A stretch of DNA of 64,000 nucleotides, taken from Phycisphaerae bacterium. Its GTDB lineage: Bacteria > Planctomycetota > Phycisphaerae > UBA1845 > JAFGLZ01. Below are positions 8,377-17,112 of the stretch, one piece after another. The notes beneath the pieces were generated by a model that saw nothing but the letters and a program-made list of their open reading frames with translations, was not told the origin of the DNA and did not search any database. The stretch is from assembly GCA_016927755.1 (NCBI GenBank), contig JAFGLZ010000020.1, forward strand, positions 1-64,000, given 5' to 3'. The translations under genes were made by a program, and so were the position numbers. Position 1 is the first letter of the stretch. Every line of letters starts with the position of its first letter.

Positions 8377-9930
8377 ATGAGCCAGTCGAAGCGTTGGGTC
8401 TTGCGGGCTGCGATGAGCCTATTCGTCGCGGGGATCTTCCTGATCAGCTCGCCGGTGTCGGCGGACGTGAGGCTGCCGCACATCATCGGCAGCCACATGG
8501 TTCTGCAGCAGGACAAGCCCTTGCCGATCTGGGGTTGGGCGGATCCGGGCGAGAAGGTCACGGTGAAGTTGGGCGACAGGGAGAAGAGCGCCACGACGAA
8601 CGAGCACGGGCGATGGGCGGTGCGGTTCCCGGCGATGAAGGCGGGCGGTCCGATCGAGATGACCGTTAGCGGCAAGAACACGCTCAAGCTGACGGACATC
8701 CTCATCGGCGAGGTTTGGGTGTGCTCGGGGCAGTCGAATATGGAGATGGGCGTCGGCCCGGCTGCCAACGGCAAGGAGGAGATCGCGGCGGCGAAGCATC
8801 CGAACATCCGGCTGTTCCAGGTTCCGCACCGTCCGAGCGGGCTGCCGGAGTCGGACATCGACGTGCCGTGGGAGCACTGCACGCCCGAGAGCGTTGCCAG
8901 GGGCGACTACGGCGGCTTCTCGGCGGCGGGTTACTACTTCGGCCGGGCGCTTCAGAAGGAGTTGAACGTGCCGATCGGCCTGATCGACACGTCGTGGGGC
9001 GGGACGCGGATCGAGCCGTGGACGCCGCCGGAGGGTTTCGCGTCGGTTCCGGCGTTGCGGGGCATCTGCGAGACGATCGCCAAGGCGAACCAGGACTACT
9101 TCAACGCCGTGCCGAAGGCGGTGGAGCAGATCGCCGCTTGGGTGCCGGTGGCCAAGAAGGATCTGGAGGAGGGCAAGCGGGTCTCGCCGCCGCCGGGGTT
9201 CCCGAATCACGCGCTCAACAGCCACGGCCAGCCGACGGGGCTGTACAACGGGATGGTGCAGCCGATCGTTCCCTTCGCGATACGCGGGGCGATCTGGTAT
9301 CAGGGCGAGTCGAACCGGGGCGAGGGCATGCTGTATTTCGAGAAGATGAAGGCCCTCATCGACGGGTGGCGGAAGGTGTGGGCCGAGGGCGATTTCCCGT
9401 TCTACTTCGTGCAGTTGGCGCCGTTCCGGTATCAGGGCGACGTGCTGGCCCTACCGATGATCTGGGAGGCGCAGAACGCGTCGTTGGCGATTCCGAACAC
9501 GGGCATGTGCGTGACCGTCGACATCGTCGCCAACATCGCGGACATTCACCCGATCAACAAGCAGGACGTCGGCAAGCGGCTGGCGTTGTGGGCGCTGGCC
9601 AAGACGTACGGCAAGGAGGGCCTCGTGTACTCGGGCCCGCTGTACAAGTCGATGGCGGTCGACGGCAACAAGGCGCGGATCACGTTCGACCACGTTGGCG
9701 GGGGGTTCGTCTCGCGTGACGGCAAGCCGCTGACGCACTTCCAGGTCGCCGGTGAGGACAAGAAGTTCGTCGACGCCAAGGCGGAGATCGACGGGGCGAC
9801 GGTGGTGGTCTCGAGCGATCAGGTGGCCAAGCCGGTGGCGGTCCGCTTCGGGTGGCATCAGGAGGCGCAGCCGAACCTGAGCAACAAGGAGGGTCTGCCG
9901 GCCTCGCCGTTCCGCACGGACCGGTGGTAG
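8377..9930 (+). CDS. Sialate O-acetylesterase (SASA domain)
   Basis: A 517-residue secreted protein with an N-terminal signal peptide (LFVAGIFLISSPVSA). AAGGAG lies five bases before the ATG at 8377; a GTG two codons upstream is a less likely start. A beta-sandwich (residues about 30-110) precedes the SASA/SGNH catalytic region with CSGQSNMEMG (nucleophile Ser), SWGGTRIEPW and WYQGESNRGEG. The family removes O-acetyl groups from sialic acids or other sugars. With the two sialidases at 47.8-50.5 kb it would let the cell process acetylated sialoglycans; that link is inference. It follows the SGNH hydrolase by 173 bases on the same strand. Confidence 0.88.
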   Translation: MSQSKRWVLRAAMSLFVAGIFLISSPVSADVRLPHIIGSHMVLQQDKPLPIWGWADPGEKVTVKLGDREKSATTNEHGRWAVRFPAMKAGGPIEMTVSGKNTLKLTDILIGEVWVCSGQSNMEMGVGPAANGKEEIAAAKHPNIRLFQVPHRPSGLPESDIDVPWEHCTPESVARGDYGGFSAAGYYFGRALQKELNVPIGLIDTSWGGTRIEPWTPPEGFASVPALRGICETIAKANQDYFNAVPKAVEQIAAWVPVAKKDLEEGKRVSPPPGFPNHALNSHGQPTGLYNGMVQPIVPFAIRGAIWYQGESNRGEGMLYFEKMKALIDGWRKVWAEGDFPFYFVQLAPFRYQGDVLALPMIWEAQNASLAIPNTGMCVTVDIVANIADIHPINKQDVGKRLALWALAKTYGKEGLVYSGPLYKSMAVDGNKARITFDHVGGGFVSRDGKPLTHFQVAGEDKKFVDAKAEIDGATVVVSSDQVAKPVAVRFGWHQEAQPNLSNKEGLPASPFRTDRW

Positions 9931-9943
9931 TCTCAGGGAAGGA

Positions 9944-10092
9944 CGAAGTACGAAGGACGAAGGGCAGAGGATTCCCGCTTGGTCCGGGCTTGGGCTGGCG
10001 GGCGGTGAAGGGCGGCGTCGAGCCGCAAAGGGGCAGGCCGCCCGCACTCCATGAGAATCCAAAGCGGCGTCAAGCCGCCGCACTCCATATGG
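9944..10092. repeat. Intergenic micro-repeats and G/C hairpin repeats
   Basis: Bases 9944-9966 are a degenerate iteration of GAAGTACGAAGGAC-like units, which recur at 22141-22171. Bases 10012-10092 hold two related units with GCGGCGTCGAGCC or GCGGCGTCAAGCC followed by a CCGCACTCCAT end. A third related unit lies near 15161. They resemble REP-type intergenic repeats and code for nothing recognisable. Confidence 0.45.
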
Positions 10093-10141
10093 GGCGGGAC
10101 GTGGTTTGGCTTGATGGCCGGGACAATCCAGGAGCTACGCG

Positions 10142-11443
10142 ATGCTTACCTCCGTGCAACTCGTCATTCTGCTTTCGTGCGGGGTCGGCTCGGGAGAGCT
10201 TGCGGATCCGGCGGCGGTTCAGGAGGTCGTCGCCGGGAAGCGTGTCGTGGCCAACGCGGCCTGGTGGGGGTTCGATCGCGAGGACTCGACGCGGAGCATC
10301 CAGGCGGCGATCGACTCGGGCGCGCGGAAGGTGATCGTTCCGTTCGTCGGGGCGGATTGGATCGTCACTCCGATCAGGCTTCGTAGCGGGTTGGAGCTGG
10401 TCTTCGAGCCGGGCGTGGTCGTGCTGGCGAAGAAGGGGGAGTTTCTCGGCAAGGGCGACTCGCTGCTTTCGGCCTCGGATGCGAGCGACATCACGATCCG
10501 CGGGTACGGCGCGACGCTTCGGATGCGCAAGAAGGACTATCAGAAGGCGCCGTACGCCAAGGCCGAATGGCGAACGTGCCTGGATCTTCAGGGGTGCCGG
10601 AGGATTCGGGTCGAGGGCGTTCGCTTGGAGAGCAGCGGGGGCGACGGGATCTACCTCGGCGCGACCGGGAAGCTGCCGTATTGCCAGGACGTCGTGATCC
10701 GCGACGTCGTCTGCCACGATCACCATCGTCAGGGCATCAGCGTGATCGGCGCGGTGAATCTGCTGATCGAGAACTGCGTCTTGTCCGACACGAACGGGAC
10801 GGCACCGCAGGCGGGGATCGACTTCGAGCCGAATCAGGCGAGGGAGAAGCTGGTCAACTGCGTGATGCGCAACTGCCTGATCGAGAACAACACCGGCGCG
10901 GGCGTTTTGATCTATCTCAAGCACCTTTCGGCCAAGAGCGATCCGGTCTCGCTGCTGGTCGAGGGCTGTCTGTTTCGCGGGGGCAAAGACGTCGGGGTCG
11001 GCGTGGGGGCGGTCAAGGACGACGGCCCGAAGGGGACGATCGAGTTTCGGGACTGCACGATCGAGGGCACGCGCAACGGCGGGGTATACATCTACGACAA
11101 GTCGGCGGACAACGCCCGGGTCCGGTTCGTGAACTGCAAATGGAAGGACGTTGGGATTCCGCGGTGGGAGACGGGCAAGGGGCCGCGGGAGCCGGGGGTG
11201 GCGTTTCTGCTGACGCTGATGAGGCCGGCGCTGACGAAGAAGCACGGGGGGATCGACTTCGTGGACTGCCACGTGTACGACACGCTCGACCGGCCGGTGC
11301 TGGTGGCCGAGGATGAGGGGGCGAAGCTGGGGGTTCACGACGTGCGGGGGCGGATCACCGTGCACAACCCGCACGGGGCGAGGATGGATCTCAAGTGCGC
11401 GGCCGAGGGGGTGGACGTGAAGCTCGTTGGTTCAGGCAAGTAG
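10142..11443 (+). CDS. Secreted right-handed parallel beta-helix protein
   Basis: A 433-residue exported protein; AGGAG lies seven bases before the ATG and the N-terminus is a signal peptide (MLTSVQLVILLSCGVGSG). Residues from about 45 to 370 show repeating coils with Asn and Val ladders and short glycine turns (ITIRGYGATLRM, GVRLESSGGDGIYLGA, CLIENNTGAGVLIYL, GGVYIYDKSADNARVRF), typical of pectate-lyase-like beta-helices. Such proteins bind or cleave polysaccharides. No lyase catalytic pattern stands out, so the activity is unknown. The gene converges on the GH99-like gene that ends at 11738. Confidence 0.7.
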   Translation: MLTSVQLVILLSCGVGSGELADPAAVQEVVAGKRVVANAAWWGFDREDSTRSIQAAIDSGARKVIVPFVGADWIVTPIRLRSGLELVFEPGVVVLAKKGEFLGKGDSLLSASDASDITIRGYGATLRMRKKDYQKAPYAKAEWRTCLDLQGCRRIRVEGVRLESSGGDGIYLGATGKLPYCQDVVIRDVVCHDHHRQGISVIGAVNLLIENCVLSDTNGTAPQAGIDFEPNQAREKLVNCVMRNCLIENNTGAGVLIYLKHLSAKSDPVSLLVEGCLFRGGKDVGVGVGAVKDDGPKGTIEFRDCTIEGTRNGGVYIYDKSADNARVRFVNCKWKDVGIPRWETGKGPREPGVAFLLTLMRPALTKKHGGIDFVDCHVYDTLDRPVLVAEDEGAKLGVHDVRGRITVHNPHGARMDLKCAAEGVDVKLVGSGK

Positions 11444-11630
11444 ACAAATCAGGATATTATAGATCTGTATTATTAAAACCTTCGTCGCGTTGAGTATGGC
11501 GACGGCGGTTGTTTCCTGGCGTGTGCTTTCTCGTCGCTAAGCGGCCCGCAACAATGAATGAGCAGTGTGCTCCTCGAAGACGTTCGATGCACGGTTCATG
11601 GCTTTGGCCGTCGGAGACACGATCCCCAAA

Positions 11631-11672
11631 CGGAATTCGCGTCCCCCACCGCTGAAGCGATGGGCCACCCGG
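11631..11672. repeat. Dispersed hairpin element, copy B
   Basis: A second copy of the GGAATTCG ... CGCTGAAGCG ... GGGCCACCC element, between the convergent genes ending at 11443 and 11738. The central stem CGCT/AGCG is intact. Nothing else recognisable was seen in the surrounding 290 bases. Confidence 0.6.
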
Positions 11673-11737
11673 CCGAATTCGTCGGCGGCGCTGCACTACG
11701 TCCTCGACGTAGTCCTCGATCCTCCTCGCGATGCGGG

Positions 11738-14416
11738 CTACTCGAGGCGGATCTCGTCGAGGGCGACGTTCACGTCGTTCGTGCCGCACGGGTCGAAGCG
11801 GAGCGTGGTGATTCGTCCTCGCCAGCGCGGCACTTGGGTCAGGTCGACGGTGTAGGTGGTCATCTTTCCGTCGGCGGCCAGGGGGAACCGGAAGCTGGTG
11901 GCCTCGGTCATGGCCGCGGCGCTGACGGAGAAGAAGACCTGGGCGCCGTCGCCTGGTGGTATCTTTCCTTCGAGCTGCATTCGGATGACGACCTTCTTGA
12001 AGTCCCTGGCACGAATGCCGCCGGTGCTGACCATGATGGCGGGGTCGTGACTGACGGTCTTGAACCTCAGGGCACCGTCTTTGACGACGGGTTCCGACAC
12101 GCCCATCATGGCGCTCCACCCGCCGGCGCCGTTGTCGAAGGTCCATGAGGTCGTCTTGGGCGAGGCGGGGAACTCGTAGGGGCCGAGGCCGACGTCGGAG
12201 GGGGCGACGTTCTTGGGCCAGCTCGACGGGTCGCCCTTGGCGAAGACCTTTCGGACTCGTTCGAGCATGTCGAAGCCGAACTCGAGGTTCGGCTCGATGT
12301 AGCTACCCTCGCCCCACTCGTTGAGCGGTCCGAGGACGACGAACTTGCGTCCGATCTCACTGCAGTAGGCCTTGGCCTGGCGGAGGATGGCCTCGAACTC
12401 GTCGGGCGTTCGGCCGAGGATGACGCGGGAGCGGTCGCCGTGCCAGGGGCGCGCGTCCCAGCCGGTGTCGACGACGGGGTAGTAGACGAGCTTGCCGCAG
12501 CGGGCGACCTTGGTCTCCCAGGCCTTGCGGACGGTCTTGTTGATGTCCTCGTAGCGGTTGCTTCTGATGTCCTTGACGAGTTGGGGGGCCTCGGCCCACT
12601 CGTGGTAGTTCGTCGCTCCGTAGTAGCCTTCCTTGAGCAGGGCCTTAACGCCCGCCTCGGACTCGTGCCCGAACATGGCGATGAAGGTGATGCCCTTATG
12701 GCCGGCGGCGCGGGCCATCTCCTGGGATTCCTGGAAGCACTTGGCCACGACGTCGGAGCCGCCCACATCGTTGCGGAGGCCGGTCGGGTTCCAGAGGAAG
12801 AGGGCCGGTTTGCCGTCGACGTGGTAGTAAGTCTTCAGGTTGAAGTACTTGTCGATCCATTCCTTGGTGACGTTGCGCCAGTCCTCGACGGAATGCGTCT
12901 TGGGCGGGTTGTGGTTGGCCCACATGATGGCGACCTTCAGGTCGTCGCGGTATCTGGCCTTGCGGTATGCGTCGAACCAGTGCTGGAGGTGCTGACGGCC
13001 CTGGACCCAGTACCAGTCGACGAGATAGACGGAGATGCCGTTCTCGACGGACCACTTGATCTGCCAGTCGACGCATTCGGGGTTGGCCTCGTCGTAGTAG
13101 CCGAGGAGGGGCTTCCGGATGGGGGCGACGCGGCGGATGCAATCCCACTTGGCGTCATTGTTCCAGCCGGGGAAGTAGTAGGCGCAGACGTCGATGTCGG
13201 TCTTGACGGGGCGCGGCGGGGGCACGTAGTCGGCCTTGGTCGGGTTGAGGGGTTCGAGGAAGTGCAGCACCGTCTCGGTGGGTTGGGGGGCGCCCTGGCC
13301 CTGGGCGATCAGCTTGACCTTGTAGTGGCCGGGCGCGGCGGCGCGGACGGTCCAGGTCAGCGACTGCTGCTCGTCGTAGTCAACGGCGGCGAGCGTCTGC
13401 TCGGGGCTCCCCTCGACCATCGTGACGCCTTGGGGTAGGTCGAGCTTCATCTTCAGGTCTTGGCCGGGGGAGCCGCCTTCGTTGGAGAACTGGGCGAGGA
13501 CGCGGGCGGGTCGTCCGGCTCGCTGGATGGCGTTCTCGAAGCCGAAGTAGTCGACGACGACCTCGGGCGGACCGGTGGGTTCGGCGGCGATCTGGATCGA
13601 TTCGACGCGGACGCCGGCCTCTGACGGCAACTGGATGCCGAAGGCGACGACGGGGCTCTTCCACGCGGAGATGCCGGCCATCTCGACGTTGTAGTGGCGG
13701 GGTTTGCCGTCGCCTCGCAGGACGAAGTTGCGGTGCTGGAGACCTCGCAGGCCGGCGGAGGCCCAGACGACGCCGGCGGAGCCGTCTTTGTCGCTGCGGA
13801 TTTGGAGGGTGACCCAGTCCTTGCCGTCGACGTCGAGGTGCAGGCGGGGGGCTAGCAGGACGTCGGCGGCGGGGTGGACGCGCCAGGCGTCGAGGTTTCC
13901 GCCGAGCTGCCAGGAGTAGGTGTCCTTTTTCGGGGGCTCATCCTTGCCCCAGGTCAGGATGCGGATGTAGTCGATGTCGAAGTGGGCGCCGTCGTAGACG
14001 TCGAGCCGGAGCTGTCGGATGGTGCCCTCGGCCTGCCAGAAGGGGAAGATGGGGATCTCTTCCCATGCGCCGGAGCCCTTGACCTGGAACGTGGTGTTCT
14101 TGTTGGGCGAGAGGCCGCCGTATTGGCCGGAGGTCTGGGCCGACCAGAAGAGCTGGCCCTGGCCGGGGCGGTTGGCCTTGATCCTCAGGAGGACGTACTG
14201 CCAGGGGGTGGCGGGGAAGGTCAGGCCCTGGCAGGTGAAGAAGGGGTCCCAGTCGACGGCGTCGGCGCTGACTGCGCCGCCGGCGACCTTGACGTTGGCG
14301 AGAAAGGCGTTCGGGACCCAGGCCTTTAGGTCGGCGTCGGTGTCGAAGGTCCAGGCGAGGACGTCTTTGTCGGCGCCGAGCGCGAGAATGGCGATGCAGG
14401 CGAGTGATGCTGTCAT
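11738..14416 (-). CDS. Secreted multi-domain protein with GH99/WbsX-like catalytic region
   Basis: An 892-residue exported protein; the ATG at 14416 has GGAG about seven bases upstream and a short signal peptide (MTASLACIAILALGA). The N-terminal 320 residues contain two beta-sandwich regions that look like carbohydrate-binding modules (WTFDTDADLKAWVPN, then WQLGGNLDAWRVH), followed by a NEW3/Ig-like linker. The centre (about 420-730) matches the WbsX/GH99-like barrel: CAYYFPGWNNDAKWD, ISVYLVDWYWVQG, VAIMWANHNPP, KPALFLWNP and GPLNEWGEGSYIEP. A third sandwich closes the protein. GH99 enzymes are endo-mannosidases; the activity here is not shown. Confidence 0.75.
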   Translation of the reverse strand: MTASLACIAILALGADKDVLAWTFDTDADLKAWVPNAFLANVKVAGGAVSADAVDWDPFFTCQGLTFPATPWQYVLLRIKANRPGQGQLFWSAQTSGQYGGLSPNKNTTFQVKGSGAWEEIPIFPFWQAEGTIRQLRLDVYDGAHFDIDYIRILTWGKDEPPKKDTYSWQLGGNLDAWRVHPAADVLLAPRLHLDVDGKDWVTLQIRSDKDGSAGVVWASAGLRGLQHRNFVLRGDGKPRHYNVEMAGISAWKSPVVAFGIQLPSEAGVRVESIQIAAEPTGPPEVVVDYFGFENAIQRAGRPARVLAQFSNEGGSPGQDLKMKLDLPQGVTMVEGSPEQTLAAVDYDEQQSLTWTVRAAAPGHYKVKLIAQGQGAPQPTETVLHFLEPLNPTKADYVPPPRPVKTDIDVCAYYFPGWNNDAKWDCIRRVAPIRKPLLGYYDEANPECVDWQIKWSVENGISVYLVDWYWVQGRQHLQHWFDAYRKARYRDDLKVAIMWANHNPPKTHSVEDWRNVTKEWIDKYFNLKTYYHVDGKPALFLWNPTGLRNDVGGSDVVAKCFQESQEMARAAGHKGITFIAMFGHESEAGVKALLKEGYYGATNYHEWAEAPQLVKDIRSNRYEDINKTVRKAWETKVARCGKLVYYPVVDTGWDARPWHGDRSRVILGRTPDEFEAILRQAKAYCSEIGRKFVVLGPLNEWGEGSYIEPNLEFGFDMLERVRKVFAKGDPSSWPKNVAPSDVGLGPYEFPASPKTTSWTFDNGAGGWSAMMGVSEPVVKDGALRFKTVSHDPAIMVSTGGIRARDFKKVVIRMQLEGKIPPGDGAQVFFSVSAAAMTEATSFRFPLAADGKMTTYTVDLTQVPRWRGRITTLRFDPCGTNDVNVALDEIRLE

Positions 14417-14550
14417 GATCGTTCTCCGAAGTTGATGGGGAAGGATAATGGCGAGGGCGCGTGGGGACAAGGGGGGAAGAAGCGCGAAGGATGAATGCTG
14501 AATGATGAATGATGAGAAGGGAGATGGGGGAGCGTCGTGCTCGGTGTCCC

Positions 14551-14820
14551 ACGATGTCCCACAATGTCTCGGAATGTCTCGGAATGCGCTGTGGAGAGGT
14601 CGGCACGTCGAAAAGTCGACACGTCGACATCGGGGAAGGGGTGGGCGATGTCTCGAAATGTCTCGGAATGCGCTGTGGAGAGGTCGGCACGTCGAAAAGT
14701 CGACACGTCGACATCGGGGAAGGGGTGGGCGATGTCCCGAAATGTCCCGAAATGTCCCGGAATGTCTCGGAATGTCTCGGAATGTCTCGGAATGCGCTGA
14801 AATGCGCGGAAATGCACGGA
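14551..14820. repeat. Decamer minisatellite with an 84-base duplication
   Basis: An 84-base unit is present twice in tandem (14573-14656 and from 14657). It is followed by nine contiguous 10-base units from 14731 to 14820, mostly AATGTCTCGG or AATGTCCCGA, degenerating to AATGCGCGGA at the end. The 10-base period is kept on both sides of the long unit. The long unit contains GTCGACACGTCGAC-type palindromic sequence. Confidence 0.85.
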
Positions 14821-14881
14821 TTCTGGGGTGTTCGGCTTCGGGCTGGCAGGCCAGGCTGTTGCATGGGGTGGCTCCTCTGGG

Positions 14882-14926
14882 GCAGGCTGGAAGCCTGCGT
14901 TACATCCGGGCAGGCTGGAAGCCTGC
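14882..14926. repeat. Two GCAGGCT-GGA-AGCCTGC hairpin repeats
   Basis: Perfect 7-base inverted repeats with a GGA loop at 14882-14898 and 14910-14926, each followed by GTTAC. A third copy with one mismatch is at 19930-19946, also followed by GTTAC. They resemble short REP elements. Confidence 0.7.
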
Positions 14927-15275
14927 GTTACGAGGGGACGAGACGTACCTGTCCTAGGCGGCGCTGGGTTGTGGGGGGCGCCGTCCGGGGGGCCCCTCCT
15001 TGGGGCCCCCTCCTTGGGGATAAGGGGGTCGGGGTACTGGGGAAGTGAGAAGGAAGGAGTAAGAAGGAAGAAGGGGGGAATCTAAGGAGGGGGCGCGTTT
15101 TCTGGGAAGGCGTTGTTGAGCCCTGACGGGGCGGGCTGGCCTCAGTTCAAACAAGAAGCGGCGTCGAGCCCCGACGGGGCGGGCCGCCCGCGGTCCATAG
15201 GTGGTTTGTGGGTTGGTGGGGGGGTATTCTGTTGGGCGTGTGTTGTCCGCTTTGATTCGATTCGAGGGAGAGATC

Positions 15276-16583
15276 ATGGTTCGTGCGACCTGCGTTGTTG
15301 TCGTGATGGTGGTGGGTGTCCAGCAGCTTTCTGAAGACGCTTGGGGCGCGGCGGGGACGGCCAAGACTGGCGTTGCGGGCGGGGGGGCGATGGACCTTGC
15401 CTCTCTCAAGGAGGCTCGGAAGAAGGCTCGGCATCGTCGCCGGCGGATCATCATGAACAACGACGGGAACGACCTGAACAAGGCCAAGCCGGAGGAGCCT
15501 AAGACGCCCGAGCTCTTCCTCAGCGCGCGGACGACGCCGCTGCTGGGGTCGCAGGTGGATTCGATCTTCTACTGCTCGGGGGTGTTCAACCTCTACTCGC
15601 ACCGCAGCGAGGAGTCGGAGCTGCTGACGAGCTCGCAGGAGAGGCCGCGATACAACGTCGACCTGATCAAGCTGGGGACGGATTCGGTGGCGACGATGGT
15701 GGACTTCGGGCACAAGCACGGGATCGAGATCTTCTGGTCGATGCGGATGAACGACACGCACGACTCGGGCCGGCCTGAGCTGCTGTGCAAGTGGAAGCGG
15801 GATCACCCGGAGTACCTCGTGGGCGTCAAGACCAAGAAGTATCCGTACGGGTGCAATCGGTGGTCGTCAGTGGACTACGGGGTACCGGCGGTTCGGGAGA
15901 AGGTGTTCCGAATCCTTCAGGACGTGTGCACGCGGTACGACGTGGACGGGATCGAGATGGACTTCTTCCGGCATCCGGTGCTGTTCAAGTGTCAGATGAC
16001 GGGCGGGCCGGTGACGCAGGATCAGCGGGACGAGATGACGGCGCTGGTTCGGCGGGTGCGTCGGATGACGGAGGAGGTGGGGGCTAGGCGTGGGCGTCCG
16101 GTGCTGGTGGCGGTGCGGATTCCCGATTCGGTGCGGTACTGCAAGGCGCTGGGGATCGATCTGGTCCGCTGGCTGGAGGAGGATCTGATCGACATCGTCA
16201 CGGGCGGTGGGTACTTCAAGCTCGAGCCGTGGGAGGATCTCGTCGCGTTGGGCAAGAAGTACGACGTGCCGGTGTATGCGTGCCTGGTGACGCGGCGGAT
16301 CGCGCCGCCGGACAAGTACAAGGACGGGGGGTACATGCGGAAGGTGTTCCGCGGCGAGGCGATGATGGCTTGGAGGGCGGGGGTGGACGGGATCTATTTG
16401 TTCAATCAGTTCAACCCGCGGAGCGAGCTGTTCCGAGAGCTGGGCGATCCGAAGCTGCTGGCGACGCTGGATCGGATCGACCAGACGGCGTACGTGGAGA
16501 AGACGCTGTGGTCGCGGCCGGAGCGGTGGCTGATTGGGGGGCAGGGGTTTGTGAAGGGGGGAGGGGGCGGGAAGGGCAAGTGA
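15276..16583 (+). CDS. Secreted GH10-like (family 10-type) glycoside hydrolase homologue
   Basis: A 435-residue protein; the ATG at 15276 follows GAGGGAGA and gives a signal peptide (CVVVVMVVGVQQLSEDAWG). The body resembles the bacterial glycosyl-hydrolase-like 10 / DUF4015 barrel: DSIFYCSGVFNLY, GIEIFWSMRMNDTHD, WSSVDYGVPAVREKVF, YDVDGIEMDFFRHP and a strand PVLVAVRIPDS. The Asp/Glu-rich IEMDFF strand is where the catalytic acid lies in related barrels. The C-terminus ends in a low-complexity glycine/lysine tail. Substrate unknown. Downstream lies the REP-flanked transposase on the opposite strand. Confidence 0.65.
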   Translation: MVRATCVVVVMVVGVQQLSEDAWGAAGTAKTGVAGGGAMDLASLKEARKKARHRRRRIIMNNDGNDLNKAKPEEPKTPELFLSARTTPLLGSQVDSIFYCSGVFNLYSHRSEESELLTSSQERPRYNVDLIKLGTDSVATMVDFGHKHGIEIFWSMRMNDTHDSGRPELLCKWKRDHPEYLVGVKTKKYPYGCNRWSSVDYGVPAVREKVFRILQDVCTRYDVDGIEMDFFRHPVLFKCQMTGGPVTQDQRDEMTALVRRVRRMTEEVGARRGRPVLVAVRIPDSVRYCKALGIDLVRWLEEDLIDIVTGGGYFKLEPWEDLVALGKKYDVPVYACLVTRRIAPPDKYKDGGYMRKVFRGEAMMAWRAGVDGIYLFNQFNPRSELFRELGDPKLLATLDRIDQTAYVEKTLWSRPERWLIGGQGFVKGGGGGKGK

Positions 16584-16634
16584 GAGGGGATGCAAGGGGG
16601 CGTATAGCCACGCTGCATGAGCCGGGATGTCAGG

Positions 16635-16651
16635 TGTCAAGAGTTGACCCC
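16635..16651. repeat. REP hairpin forming the 3' end of the transposase gene
   Basis: TGTCAAGAGTTGACCCC contains the perfect inverted repeat GTCAA/TTGAC with loop GAG. Read on the minus strand it supplies the final codons and the TGA stop of the neighbouring transposase gene. The same sequence occurs at 18408-18424 and 18471-18487. Confidence 0.8.
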
Positions 16652-17053
16652 GAATCCCAAGTTCGCTCTCAGCGGATTCCGCTCGACGTACCGAGAAACG
16701 ATCAGGAAATGGCGATCGTCTTGAATTGGGAAGCTCTTGTACCGGCCCTGGTACAGAGGTCCCGTGCCGCGCGTGCCGTGGTGGGCGTGCCAGCGTCGCA
16801 TGCGCGTCGTGGTCAGCCACTGCATGTACCTGGCCAGATCACCATCATGTCGGGGCCACAGGACCAGATGCCAGTGGTTGGGCATGAGGCAGTAGGCCAC
16901 GACCCGCATCGGCACTCGCTCGGAGGCTTCGTCGAGCACGTTGGTGAAGGACGCGTAGTCCTCGTCCTTCTTGAAGAGCGAGAGTCGTCCCGCTCGCCGG
17001 TTGAGGACGTGATAGACGAAACCACCGAGGTCGATTCGAAGTCGTCTGGGCAT
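16637..17053 (-). CDS. REP-associated tyrosine transposase (Y1_Tnp, IS200-like), C-terminally truncated
   Basis: A 138-residue HUH-type single-strand transposase. The metal-binding HUH motif is NHWHLV (His60, His62) and the nucleophile is Tyr122 in SRYVERNPLRA. Most RAYTs continue well past this helix; here the reading frame runs directly into a REP hairpin, which supplies the last residues and the stop. The protein is therefore shortened but keeps both catalytic motifs. REP-like TGACCCC sequences lie at both ends (16635 and about 17083-17104). RAYTs act on REP hairpins, so this gene is the natural candidate for spreading the REP units in this patch. Confidence 0.88.
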   Translation of the reverse strand: MPRRLRIDLGGFVYHVLNRRAGRLSLFKKDEDYASFTNVLDEASERVPMRVVAYCLMPNHWHLVLWPRHDGDLARYMQWLTTTRMRRWHAHHGTRGTGPLYQGRYKSFPIQDDRHFLIVSRYVERNPLRANLGFGVNS

Positions 17054-17082
17054 GCCGTCAGCGTAACGCCAATGCCGACCAG

Positions 17083-17105
17083 GTCAAGAAGTAAGCCTGA
17101 CCCCC
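17083..17105. repeat. REP-like end on the 5' side of the transposase
   Basis: GGTCA and TGACC form an inverted repeat around an 11-base loop, ending in the same TGACCCC tail as the REP at the other end of the transposase gene. It marks the probable boundary between the element and the interrupted HEAT-repeat gene. Confidence 0.6.
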
Positions 17106-17112
17106 TTATTGA

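Larger units (their letters stand above)
14417..15275. other. 859-base non-coding region rich in repeats
   Basis: This gap separates the divergent genes starting at 14416 and 15276. It contains the 84-base duplication and decamer array at 14551-14820, two GCAGGCT/AGCCTGC hairpins (14882-14926), a G/C-rich repeat near 15161, and a purine-rich stretch of GGAAG-type units near 15045-15085. The decamer array keeps several frames open, but the predicted peptides are only translated repeats and no gene is supported. Confidence 0.6.

Noticed and set aside
14731..14820. Decamer array as a CRISPR
   Set aside because: Units are 10 bases with no spacers between them.
14413..14957. Proteins of several frames over the decamer array
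   Set aside because: They are simple translations of the repeat unit, open in several frames because of its period and composition.
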